64,000 bases of DNA from NCBI GenBank assembly GCA_016191845.1, contig JACPVF010000003.1:62001-126000 (forward strand), in the 5' to 3' direction. Below, in pieces: positions 32,815 to 40,962 of this stretch. How positions within the stretch are numbered: the first letter of the stretch is position 1; each line of letters begins with the position of its first letter. Made by a program: the position numbers and the translations under genes. The notes beneath the pieces were generated by a model. That model was given only the letters and a program-made list of their open reading frames with translations. It made no database searches and was not told the origin of the DNA. The DNA comes from Chloroflexota bacterium. GTDB taxonomy: Bacteria; Chloroflexota; Anaerolineae; Anaerolineales; Villigracilaceae.

Positions 32815-33510
32815 ATGACCGACAAGAAATCCCATCCCTCCCTGCTCGGCGCGACCCTGGCCATCGTCCAAAAGGACCTGGCCGCCGAGTTTCGCTCGCG
32901 TGAGTTATTTTCGGCCATGCTGGTCTTCTCGTTGCTGGTCATTATCATCTTCAACTTCGCCCTCGAACTGGACATCGAAGTGCGTCGTACCGTGGCGGCA
33001 GGCGTATTGTGGACCACCTTCGCCTTTGCCGGGACGCTCGGCCTGAACCGTTCGATGGCCGTCGAAAAGGACCGCGGCTGCATGGATGGTCTATTGCTTG
33101 CGCCTGTGGACCGCTCGGCCATCTTCTTCGGCAAGGCCATCAGCAACCTGGTCTTCATGTTGGTCGTGGAGGCCATTGTCCTCCCGGTCTATGCTCTGCT
33201 CTACGACGAGATGCGCATCTTCCAGCCGGGCTTTCTCGGCGTGATCCTGCTTGGATCCATCGGCTACATCGGGGTCGGCACACTGCTCTCCACCATGTCG
33301 GTGCAGACTCGTATGCGCGAGGTTTTGCTGCCCATCCTGCTCTTCCCCATCGCCATCCCCGTGCTGCTGGCAGCCGTCAAGGCCAGCAGCGGGATCCTGT
33401 CTGGGGCGGAGTGGGCCGAAATCGTCACCCCGATCAACATCCTGATCCTGTACGACGTGGTCTTCATCGCCGTCCCCTACATGTTCTTTGACGCCGTGGT
33501 GGAAGAGTAA
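32815..33510 (+). CDS. ccmB: CcmB membrane subunit of the CcmABCD complex
   Basis: 231 residues with six transmembrane helices. It has the family N-terminus (ATLAIVQKDLAAEFRSRE), the FAGTLGLNRSMAVEKDRG loop after helix 2 and the LLPILLFPIAIPVLLAA helix. It pairs with CcmA to form the ABC transporter that releases holo-CcmE from CcmC. The gene starts 1 base after the ccmA stop. Confidence 0.93.
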   Translation: MTDKKSHPSLLGATLAIVQKDLAAEFRSRELFSAMLVFSLLVIIIFNFALELDIEVRRTVAAGVLWTTFAFAGTLGLNRSMAVEKDRGCMDGLLLAPVDRSAIFFGKAISNLVFMLVVEAIVLPVYALLYDEMRIFQPGFLGVILLGSIGYIGVGTLLSTMSVQTRMREVLLPILLFPIAIPVLLAAVKASSGILSGAEWAEIVTPINILILYDVVFIAVPYMFFDAVVEE

Positions 33511-33552
33511 CTCTTCCCCGGGCTGCGACCTTCACTTATTCAAGGAGTTTCC

Positions 33553-34251
33553 ATGCAATCCAAACCCATCGCCCTTACCATTCTCGATGTTGTCTCCATC
33601 ATCGTCCTGGGCATCTCCACCTACCTGGCGCTTGTCTTCGCCCCCACCGAGGCCGTGATGGGCGAGGTCCAGCGCGTATTCTATTTCCATATCGGCACCG
33701 CGTGGATCGGTCTGCTCGGCTTCATCATCGCCGCCATCGCAGGCATCACCTACCTCGTCACCAAGGACCTGAAATGGGATCGTTTCGAGGTGGCCGCCGT
33801 GGAAGTCAGCACCGTGTTCTTCTTCCTGACCATCGTGCTCGGTTCCATCTGGGCCCGCCCCGCCTGGAACACCTGGTGGACCTGGGATCCGCGCCTGACC
33901 ACCGCCGCCGTGACCGAACTTATCTACATCGCCTACTTCATGTTGCGCCAGGGCATCGACGACCCCGATAAACGCGCCCGCTTCGGAGCACTCTACACTC
34001 TGCTGGGCGGCATCAGTGCGCCCATCACCTTCATGGTCATCCGCCTGTTCCGCACCATCCACCCGGTGGTCATCGGCAATCAGAGCGCCGCAGCCCAGGG
34101 CGGATTCAGCATGAGCAGCGATATGAAGGTGGCCTTCTTCTTCGCCCTCTTCGCTTTTACCGTCATCTTCGTAGACCTAATCTGGCACCGCGTCCGCCTG
34201 GGCGCACTGCAGGAAAAGGTCGAACAACTCAAATTGAAACTGAGCGACTAG
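33553..34251 (+). CDS. ccmC: CcmC haem-handling protein
   Basis: 232 residues with six transmembrane helices. It has the tryptophan-rich WWD motif (ARPAWNTWWTWDPRLTT, about residue 105) flanked by conserved histidines in VFYFHIGTAWIG and RTIHPVVIG. CcmC binds haem at the outer face and attaches it to CcmE. The ribosome site is caaggagtttcc. ccmD follows 8 bases later. Confidence 0.94.
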   Translation: MQSKPIALTILDVVSIIVLGISTYLALVFAPTEAVMGEVQRVFYFHIGTAWIGLLGFIIAAIAGITYLVTKDLKWDRFEVAAVEVSTVFFFLTIVLGSIWARPAWNTWWTWDPRLTTAAVTELIYIAYFMLRQGIDDPDKRARFGALYTLLGGISAPITFMVIRLFRTIHPVVIGNQSAAAQGGFSMSSDMKVAFFFALFAFTVIFVDLIWHRVRLGALQEKVEQLKLKLSD

Positions 34252-34259
34252 GAGTTCCA

Positions 34260-34427
34260 ATGTTCCTCGAAACCATCCCCGACACCTCGAACTACATGAT
34301 CGCCGGCTACGTGATCAGCTTCCTTACCATGGGCATCTACGTTGCCAGCCTGTACATCCGTAACCGCAATCTGCGCCAGGATCAGCAGACACTCGAAGAC
34401 CTGGACAGAACTGAAAGCAAAAAATAA
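34260..34427 (+). CDS. ccmD: CcmD-like small membrane protein
   Basis: 55 residues: short N-terminus, one transmembrane helix (YMIAGYVISFLTMGIYVASLY, written here without flanks) and a charged tail (RNRNLRQDQQTLEDLD). Size, topology and position after ccmC match CcmD, which stabilises CcmC-CcmE and helps release holo-CcmE. It has a taggagttcc ribosome site and is easily missed because of its length. It is the last gene of the ccm operon. Confidence 0.82.
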   Translation: MFLETIPDTSNYMIAGYVISFLTMGIYVASLYIRNRNLRQDQQTLEDLDRTESKK

Positions 34428-34440
34428 TCCAATTCTTATC

Positions 34441-34468
34441 AGAGTCCGCTATAATGATGGCGGACTCT
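34441..34468 (+). terminator. ccm operon terminator with the next gene's -10 box in its loop
   Basis: A 9-bp perfect stem (agagtccgc 34441-34449, gcggactct 34460-34468) is followed by gttt, a short T-run. The 10-base loop begins with TATAAT (34450-34455), a consensus -10 for the gene at 34479. One element may both end the ccm transcript and start the next. Confidence 0.5.
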
Positions 34469-34478
34469 GTTTCATAAG

Positions 34479-36089
34479 ATGCGCCTGCGCTGGACCGCCT
34501 TCCTGCTTGTGATCCTGGCCCTGTTGGGAACTGCCTTCGCGCCGCCGCCCCAGTCGCAGGCCGCCCCTCCCCCTCCTGGACCCGATCGTTATACTGTCAT
34601 CACTGTGGATTACACTGCTTATACCTGGTGGATGGCCAATTGGAGCCACAACGAGGTGGTGTGTGCGGTGGTCGCCGACCATGAGGGTCCACCTACACCC
34701 AAAGAGGTCTACCGCGATTGCGGGAAGACCATTTACGACAAGTGGGTCTCTCAACCACCCTGCATCAAACCCGGGAAATCACAAGCCTGCATCGGTTATT
34801 ACACTTTCCTCGTCTTCGAACAGGCGGCCGTAAAAGAAATTCCCACCAAGTTGCCTGAGGCTGCTGCCTGGTTGACGCTCGAAAATTGTTCCTCGGTTTC
34901 AAGTACCTCAACCAGCATGTGCGAGACCCTGCCCAACCTGGTCATCACGGGACAGGAGCCCCTGCCCAACGAAAGCATCACGCGCATTGAGGGCACGCTG
35001 GATGGTGTGGATTTTGCCTGCGACGCTGCCACCTGTTCGGTCCCGCTCACGGTCACCAACGAAAAAGGCGTACAGATCAAGTTCTGGGCCTACTCCAGCT
35101 ACGGCGACAGCAGCCCCACCTTCACAGGGCAGATACGCGTGATCCAATCGGACGCGGGTAACCCCGATCAGTTGTACTGGTACGTGGACGTGCTCTCCTC
35201 ACAATGGCAGGGACAGCCCGTAGCCACCTGCTCCGACTCGTGGGAGGTCTTTCCGCCCGTGGGCGGCGCCCCCGATTGGTTGAGCACCCCCACCGAGAGC
35301 GAAGATCTCTCCAGCGACATCCCCTACACCTACCTGGCCGCCAACCTGATCCTGCAGGGCGCAGTGGACGCCAGTACCTGCCCCGATGGCGGACTTATCC
35401 CCGGCGGTGGGGCCAACACCTGCGGCGTCGAGACCGCCCGCCCCGCTGTGACCGAGTGGCAGAATCAGTTCGACTCGCTCATCATCAACACGGCGCAAAC
35501 CACGGGCGTCCCCGCCCGCCTGCTCAAGAACCTGTTCGCGCGAGAGAGCCAGTTCTGGCCGGGCGTCTTCCGCGCAAATGGCGATACAGGCCTGGGTCAG
35601 CTGACCGAGAACGGCGCCGATACCACCCTGTTCTGGAACCCATCCTTCTTCACGCAATTCTGTCCGCTGGTACTCTCAAGCGATGCTTGCAGCGTGGGAT
35701 ACGCGCATCTCGCTCCCGACCAGCAGGCCATGCTGCGCGGTGCGCTGGTCGGGTCGGTCAACGCCACCTGCGAGGACTGCCCGCTCGGGCTGGACCTGAG
35801 TCAAGCCGATTTTTCGGTGACGGTCTTTGCCCATACCCTGCTGGCCAATTGTGAACAGACCGGGCGCATCGTCCGCAACTTTACAGGCAAGGCCCCGGGC
35901 ACCAGCGTCTCTTACGAAGACATGTGGAAGTTCACCCTGGTCAACTACAACGCGGGGCCAGGCTGCCTGGGCGATGCGATCGAGGGCGCGCGCGGACAAG
36001 GGTTGGAGCTGACTTGGGCAAATATCTCGTCCTATCTGCCGGGTACATGCACGGGGGCCATTGACTACGTGAACGACATCAGCCAGTAA
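34479..36089 (+). CDS. secreted protein with C-terminal lysozyme-like (SLT) domain
   Basis: 536 residues: signal peptide, Cys-rich N-terminal region of about 280 residues with no recognised family, then from about residue 330 a transglycosylase-like fold. That fold has ARLLKNLFARESQFWPG with the likely catalytic Glu, GDTGLGQLTENGAD and LVNYNAGPGCLGDAI. These match the ES, GLxQ and AYNxG motifs of soluble lytic transglycosylases. About 20 cysteines suggest disulfide stabilisation. It probably acts on peptidoglycan outside the cell. Its promoter lies in the preceding hairpin. Confidence 0.8.
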   Translation: MRLRWTAFLLVILALLGTAFAPPPQSQAAPPPPGPDRYTVITVDYTAYTWWMANWSHNEVVCAVVADHEGPPTPKEVYRDCGKTIYDKWVSQPPCIKPGKSQACIGYYTFLVFEQAAVKEIPTKLPEAAAWLTLENCSSVSSTSTSMCETLPNLVITGQEPLPNESITRIEGTLDGVDFACDAATCSVPLTVTNEKGVQIKFWAYSSYGDSSPTFTGQIRVIQSDAGNPDQLYWYVDVLSSQWQGQPVATCSDSWEVFPPVGGAPDWLSTPTESEDLSSDIPYTYLAANLILQGAVDASTCPDGGLIPGGGANTCGVETARPAVTEWQNQFDSLIINTAQTTGVPARLLKNLFARESQFWPGVFRANGDTGLGQLTENGADTTLFWNPSFFTQFCPLVLSSDACSVGYAHLAPDQQAMLRGALVGSVNATCEDCPLGLDLSQADFSVTVFAHTLLANCEQTGRIVRNFTGKAPGTSVSYEDMWKFTLVNYNAGPGCLGDAIEGARGQGLELTWANISSYLPGTCTGAIDYVNDISQ

Positions 36090-36105
36090 GCTTCTGTTCG
36101 ACCTC

Positions 36106-36136
36106 AACTGTCCGCGATTCTCGCGGGCAGTTTTCG
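36106..36136 (+). terminator. intrinsic terminator
   Basis: A 12-bp stem with one G-U pair (36106-36117 with 36121-36132), followed by TTTTCGTTT, after the transglycosylase-like gene. Confidence 0.78.
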
Positions 36137-36259
36137 TTTGGGACTTTTACCCAATCCCATTACACAAAATTCAGATGATTCTCACTGGTAAAAACCATGA
36201 TTACAACTTATTCTGATATTGTCACCTTATCATTTGGACTTATCAACCAGGAGAAAATC

Positions 36260-37210
36260 ATGGTCGAGTTATCCACTTTGCGTGTATTTTTGGCGGCGGC
36301 CGAAGAGAGAAACTTCAGCCAGGCCGCACGGCGACTGAACATGTCCCAGTCGGCGGTCAGTCAGAATATCCAGGCCATGGAACAGGCCTACAACGTCGAG
36401 CTCTTCCTGCGGCGCGGACGGTCGGTTGCATTGAGCGAAGCGGGTGAAACCATCCTGCCGCTGGCGCGCGAGGTACTGCGTTCCGCCCGCCTGTTGGAAG
36501 ACAGCCTGCAGAATATCCACGCGCACGAGGTGGGCGGCGACCTGCTGATCGGCTGCTCGACTTCGGCGGGGAAGTATCTCATGCCTGCCCTGCTTTCCAT
36601 GTTCCAGCAGGAGCATCCCGCCGTGCACCCGCGTGTCAAGATCATGTCGCGGGACGGCATCTTCGAACGTCTGGTCAACCAGACCATCCCGATGGGTGCC
36701 TCCAGCAAGTTGTTCGAGCACCGCGACATCGACTGCCAGCCGCTGTTCGACGACCGCATCATCCTGATCGTGCCCACCGACCATCCCTGGGCCCGCCATG
36801 GTCATGCCATCCCCGACGATCTGCTCGACCAGAAGATCATCATGCGCGAGGAGATCTCGGGCACCTGCGAGACCGTCATGCAGGGGTTGCGCGCCTACGG
36901 CATCACGCCCGACATGCTCAACGTGGCCATGGAACTCGGCAATCCCGAGGCCATTGAGATGGCCGTGGAACGCGGAGTGGGCATCGCCTTCGTTTCGGAG
37001 ATGGTCGCTGCACGCGGACTGGCCTTCGGGCGCGTAAAGAAGGTGGAGCTTCAAGGGCTCGACCTGCACCGTACCGTCTACATCTCGCGCAATGTGCATT
37101 ACCCTTTCACACGAGCTCAATCCCTGTTCTGGGACTTTGCCCAGACCCAGCGCGAAAAATTGAACTCCGAGATCTGGGACAGCCTGGTGAATTTCGCCAC
37201 CAACCCCTAA
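36260..37210 (+). CDS. LysR-type transcriptional regulator
   Basis: 316 residues from MVELSTLRVF, chosen for its ccaggagaaa site and because the helix-turn-helix begins at once; the longer frame adds 21 unrelated residues. The winged helix is FSQAARRLNMSQSAVSQNIQAME (key residues at about 20-42), followed by an alpha/beta effector domain. Similarity is to the CysB/CbbR-like group; the effector is unknown. It may control the Fe-S oxidoreductase gene that follows in the same direction, but LysR genes more often face their targets. Confidence 0.92.
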   Translation: MVELSTLRVFLAAAEERNFSQAARRLNMSQSAVSQNIQAMEQAYNVELFLRRGRSVALSEAGETILPLAREVLRSARLLEDSLQNIHAHEVGGDLLIGCSTSAGKYLMPALLSMFQQEHPAVHPRVKIMSRDGIFERLVNQTIPMGASSKLFEHRDIDCQPLFDDRIILIVPTDHPWARHGHAIPDDLLDQKIIMREEISGTCETVMQGLRAYGITPDMLNVAMELGNPEAIEMAVERGVGIAFVSEMVAARGLAFGRVKKVELQGLDLHRTVYISRNVHYPFTRAQSLFWDFAQTQREKLNSEIWDSLVNFATNP

Positions 37211-37282
37211 AGGTGTGCTAAACTAAATCACATTCCGAAACCCATCCTCTCCCCTACGGGAGAGGACTGCTATGGAGGCTCC

Positions 37283-39268
37283 ATGCTCACCCTCGTTGAA
37301 AAGATCCTCTTTGCGCTGGCGGTGGCTGCATCCCTGTATTACACCTGGCGCGGCGTGGAACACATCATCAGGAACATCGGCAGCGGCCAGGGGAAGATGA
37401 ACTGGTCCCTCGTCCCCAAACGGATTGGAGAACTGACCGTCAAGGTCGGGCTCTTCCAACCCGTTTTTCGTTTCCGCCTGGGACCCAGCATTTTGCACGC
37501 ACTGATCGGTTGGGGCTTTCTGTCCTTTTTGCTGATCAACCTCGCGGACCTGATCTACGCCTACTCAGGTTTCAAGCTGCTTGAACACCTCGGCTGGTTC
37601 GGGAATGCCTATCGTCTGCTGGCGGATATTGCCAACGTGGCGATCATCGTTGGCATCCTGGCGATGGTGATACGACGCTTCGTCCTGCGACCCGCAACCC
37701 TGTCCACGCGGGAGACGACCCTGCTGCACCCCAAGGCGCGATTCGGCATCCTGCGTGACTCGGCCATCGTGGCGGGTTTCATCTTCATCCACAACTCGAT
37801 GCGCTTCCTGGGCGAATCCTTCGGGGTGGCATTGGCGGGTCACGCCGACCCGTGGCAGCCGACCATTTCAACGGTGGCAGGCTGGTGGTCGGGGATGAAT
37901 CCGAACGCACTCGTCGCGGGAGAACATCTCGCGTTCTGGTTATCCATTGGCGCGGTGGTGGCCTTCCTCCCATATTTCCCATACAGCAAACACATCCATC
38001 TGTTCTTCGCCCCCATCAACTTTGCGCTCAAGCCCGAGCGGAAATCCATCGGGCAGTTGAGCTACGTCAACCTCGACGACCAGAGCATCGAGCAGTTTGG
38101 CGCGGCCAGGATGAAGGACCTCGGCTGGGAGCAGATCATGGACAGCTACGCCTGCATCATGTGCTTCCGCTGTCAGGAGGTCTGCCCTGCGTACAACACA
38201 GGCAAGCTGCTCTCGCCCGCCGCATTGGAGATCAACAAACGCTACCACCTGAATGGCGGCGGCGGGACGGATGTGGAACTCAAGACGCTCATATCGGACG
38301 AGGCGGTCTGGGCCTGCACCTCGTGCGGCGCTTGCGTGGACATCTGCCCGGTGGGCAACGAGCCCATGCGCGACATCCTCGACATCCGCCGCAACCTGTC
38401 GATGATGGAGAGCGCCTTCCCCAAGCAGTTGGAGACGGCCTTCAAGGGCATGGAACGCAACATGAACCCATGGAATGTGAGCCAGGCCGACCGCATGAAG
38501 TGGGCACAGGGACTCACGGTCCCGACCATCGAGCAGAATCCTGAACCCGAGATCCTGTGGTGGGTGGGCTGCGCTCCCGCCACGGATGCGCGCGCACAGA
38601 AGACCGCGCAGGCCTTCGCAAAAATTTTGAATGCAGCAGGCGTGAACTACGCCGTGCTGGGCAAGAACGAAGCCTGCACAGGTGACTCGGCGCGCCGCGC
38701 GGGCCGCGAGGACATTTTCTTTGGGCTGGCCACGCAAAACGTGGAAATCCTGAACGAGGTCGCGCCTAAACGGATTGTCACGACTTGTCCGCACTGCCTG
38801 CACACCCTCAAGAATGAATATCCCGCCTTCGGCGGAAACTATGAAGTCATCCATCACACGCAGTTCATCAACGAACTGGTTGGCGCGGGCAAGATCCAGT
38901 TGGAAGTGACCCAGGACGACATGAAGGTCACCTTCCACGACCCGTGCTACCTGGGACGCCACAATAAGGTCGTGGACGCGCCGCGCGAGGCGTTGAAATC
39001 GGCGGGCGCGCTGACCATCGAGATGCCGCGCCATGCGGAAAAGTCCTTCTGCTGCGGCGCGGGCGGCGCACAGATGTGGAAGGAAGAAGAGCCAGGCGCG
39101 GCGCGCGTCAACGTGACTCGCTTCACCGAGGCGAAACTGACTGGGGCCGAAACGGTCGCCGTCGGCTGCCCGTTCTGTCTGACGATGATGACCGACGCCT
39201 CCAAAGCGGACGGCGGCACGATCCAGGTCAAGGATGTGGCCGAGATCGTGGCGGAGCGGATGAAGTAA
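37283..39268 (+). CDS. membrane cytochrome b/Fe-S oxidoreductase with two CCG domains (HdrDE-like)
   Basis: 661 residues. The N-terminal 260 residues form about five to six helices like NarI/HdrE cytochrome b. Two [4Fe-4S] motifs follow (CIMCFRCQEVCP, CTSCGACVDICP at about residues 290-365), then two cysteine-rich CCG domains with CxnCCG signatures (CTGDSARRAGRED region; CCGAGGAQMW). Such fusions, related to heterodisulfide reductase, are thought to pass electrons from ETF or cytosolic donors to menaquinone. No etfAB is seen here, so the donor is unknown. Ribosome site tatggagg. Confidence 0.88.
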   Translation: MLTLVEKILFALAVAASLYYTWRGVEHIIRNIGSGQGKMNWSLVPKRIGELTVKVGLFQPVFRFRLGPSILHALIGWGFLSFLLINLADLIYAYSGFKLLEHLGWFGNAYRLLADIANVAIIVGILAMVIRRFVLRPATLSTRETTLLHPKARFGILRDSAIVAGFIFIHNSMRFLGESFGVALAGHADPWQPTISTVAGWWSGMNPNALVAGEHLAFWLSIGAVVAFLPYFPYSKHIHLFFAPINFALKPERKSIGQLSYVNLDDQSIEQFGAARMKDLGWEQIMDSYACIMCFRCQEVCPAYNTGKLLSPAALEINKRYHLNGGGGTDVELKTLISDEAVWACTSCGACVDICPVGNEPMRDILDIRRNLSMMESAFPKQLETAFKGMERNMNPWNVSQADRMKWAQGLTVPTIEQNPEPEILWWVGCAPATDARAQKTAQAFAKILNAAGVNYAVLGKNEACTGDSARRAGREDIFFGLATQNVEILNEVAPKRIVTTCPHCLHTLKNEYPAFGGNYEVIHHTQFINELVGAGKIQLEVTQDDMKVTFHDPCYLGRHNKVVDAPREALKSAGALTIEMPRHAEKSFCCGAGGAQMWKEEEPGAARVNVTRFTEAKLTGAETVAVGCPFCLTMMTDASKADGGTIQVKDVAEIVAERMK

Positions 39269-39274
39269 ATCTTG

Positions 39275-39308
39275 TTGCAGGGGCAGGGTTTTCCTGCCCC
39301 TGCAAATT
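39275..39308 (+). terminator. palindrome: terminator and possible REP-like element
   Basis: A 13-bp perfect stem (39275-39287 with 39293-39305) with a GTTTT loop, just after the oxidoreductase stop. Its GCAGGGGC arm resembles the palindromes inside the next gene, a REP-associated transposase. Confidence 0.7.
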
Positions 39309-39317
39309 TGGGGTGAT

Positions 39318-39956
39318 ATGAAATCCAAATTCAATCCACGACAGCATCGCAGAAAATCCATTCGTCTGAGTGGATATGATTATTCGCAGGCGGATGCCTA
39401 TTTCGTCACCATCGTGGCATGGCAGCGAGTATGTCTGTTAGGGGAAATTGTGGACGGCGAAATGAAGTTAAGCTCGTATGGAGAAATCGTCCAAAAATGG
39501 TGGAATGAGATTCCCAAGCATTTCCCGAATGTGGAAATAAGCGCATTTATCATCATGCCCAATCATATCCACGGCATCATCATTCTTGCGGACAGTAGGG
39601 GCGCGGTCCCCGCGCCCAGTAATGAACCAGATTTTAATTCCATGGCGCCCACGCAAACACAGGGAATTGGCATTTCTGAAAATCAGGCCCGAAAACAAGA
39701 CACGACTCTGAAACAGGGCGGGGAGACTCCGCCCCTACGACGGCCTACATTGGGACAGGTCGTGGCATACTTCAAATATCAATCCACAAAGGAAATGAAT
39801 CTACTGGATGGGTCGGGCGTGGTCACAAAATTCTGGCAGCGCAATTATTATGAACACATCATCCGCAACGAACGCGAAATGGATAGGGTATGGCGTTACA
39901 TCGAAGGGAATCCGTCCGCGTGGGAAGAGGATGAGGAAAATCCAAAGCATCGATAA
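39318..39956 (+). CDS. REP-associated tyrosine transposase (Y1 HUH family)
   Basis: 212 residues. The IS200-like catalytic features are present: HUH motif in IIMPNHIHGIII (about residue 82) and the catalytic Tyr in VVAYFKYQSTKEM (about 153), with AYFVTIVAWQR at the start and FWQRNYYEHIIRNE near the end. RAYT proteins are single-copy relatives of transposases that act on REP palindromes. A Pro/Gly-rich segment between the catalytic parts (about residues 92-140) is encoded by two REP-like palindromes lying within the gene. Confidence 0.9.
   Translation: MKSKFNPRQHRRKSIRLSGYDYSQADAYFVTIVAWQRVCLLGEIVDGEMKLSSYGEIVQKWWNEIPKHFPNVEISAFIIMPNHIHGIIILADSRGAVPAPSNEPDFNSMAPTQTQGIGISENQARKQDTTLKQGGETPPLRRPTLGQVVAYFKYQSTKEMNLLDGSGVVTKFWQRNYYEHIIRNEREMDRVWRYIEGNPSAWEEDEENPKHR
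39595..39617 (+). repeat. REP-like palindrome inside the RAYT gene (copy 1)
   Basis: A 23-base element beginning GTAGGGGCG, with an 8-bp stem (gggcgcgg / ccgcgccc) and a 3-base loop. It matches the reverse complement of 39716-39738 at 19 of 23 bases. It is translated in frame as part of SRGAVPAP. Confidence 0.6.
39716..39738 (-). repeat. REP-like palindrome inside the RAYT gene (copy 2, inverted)
   Basis: On the minus strand it begins GTAGGGGCGG and ends CCCCGCCC. It is an inverted partner of the copy at 39595, 98 bases away, and is translated in frame as GGETPPLR. Confidence 0.6.
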
Positions 39957-39993
39957 AATAGCTCAATAACTGGTCATGTCCTAGGAGTTTATT

Positions 39994-40872
39994 ATGGATG
40001 ACACTGCCGCTCTGAAATATACAACACTAAAGCTCTTCTACTACTCGATCATGGTTTTCCTTATTGCGTTCATATTCTGGCAGATTCTTACTCCTGCTCA
40101 AGATCTTTATGGTAATTTCAGCCTTGGCCTCATTCTCTTTTTCTTGTTCTCCCTCTTTACATTTCTTGCGTGGAAGACACAATCTCATTCCATTCTTGGG
40201 TCTATTTTTTTCTGGCCTGCCAGCCTGTTTTGGTTGCTTCTTTTCATGTTCATGCTTAATGCGTACCCATCAGTTGAAGATATTACCTATCAGAACAGAA
40301 CCATTTACATTCTGACTTTCAACAAAGATATGTTGCAACCGCAGTATTATGGTTTTCAGGTAACGAAATGGCCATGGGGTGCTCTTCCCGAAACTGGTTG
40401 GCTTTCTGAAAGGAACGGAGACATGCAATTTGTTTATGATGAAGAGAAAAAGTCAATGATGGTTATTTCAACATTTCGACAAAGGGGAGAGTTACTGTAT
40501 ATAGATAACGGGACTTCTCATCAAGACTTTCAGGGATACACAGGAACAAAATATGAAAATCACATTTATTTTGTATCCATGAATTGTAATTGAGATAAGA
40601 CATCCAGTTCCTGCGACCCATACACTTATTCAATCGCCAAATGCAACCTGGATCTGACTACCTGCGAAAATCTCCCATTTCAATACCAAGATCGTTATGC
40701 ATACCCATACCTGGAAGTGGACAAGGAAAATAACGAACTTAATTTCATCCTAGAATTTACTGATTGGCCATCTGGTCAGGCAGAACCAATATCCAAGCAA
40801 GTAAAAATTTATAGTTATGGCGCCCATCCCCGCTGTTACGTGGAAGGCTGCAAAATTCTCAACACTCCATAA
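39994..40872 (+). pseudogene. AT-rich membrane protein gene interrupted by in-frame TGA
   Basis: The first part (39994-40590, 199 residues) has three transmembrane helices within residues 1-90, then a soluble domain, and ends at TGA (40591-40593). The same frame stays open for 92 more codons to TAA at 40870, and that part looks like real protein (SSCDPYTYSIAKCNLD, EFTDWPSGQAEP, CYVEGCKIL). The original product was probably 292 residues, with Trp or another residue at position 200. Nonsense mutation, sequencing error or readthrough are possible. No family was recognised. Base composition is far lower in GC than neighbours. Ribosome site taggag. Confidence 0.65.
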
Positions 40873-40924
40873 GCAAAACTTCTGTTTCTCTCCCTGCTTT
40901 CATCTTTCCTCTTTCATCTTTTGT

Positions 40925-40930
40925 TATAAT
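40925..40930 (+). promoter_or_regulatory. -10 box of the dehydrogenase E1-E2 operon
   Basis: TATAAT lies 32 bases before the ATG at 40963, with a caggagagag ribosome site in between. Confidence 0.55.
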
Positions 40931-40962
40931 CCCCCTAAACCACTCTAATTCAGGAGAGAGAC

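Noticed and set aside
37940-39361. A 473-codon frame opposite the Fe-S oxidoreductase gene
   Set aside because: It lies antisense to clear Fe-S and CCG motifs and runs into the next gene's start; no ribosome site or domain.
40591-40593. TGA as a selenocysteine codon
   Set aside because: No clear hairpin follows closely, no selenoprotein-type neighbour residues (such as CxxU) and no sel genes are seen; not fully excluded.
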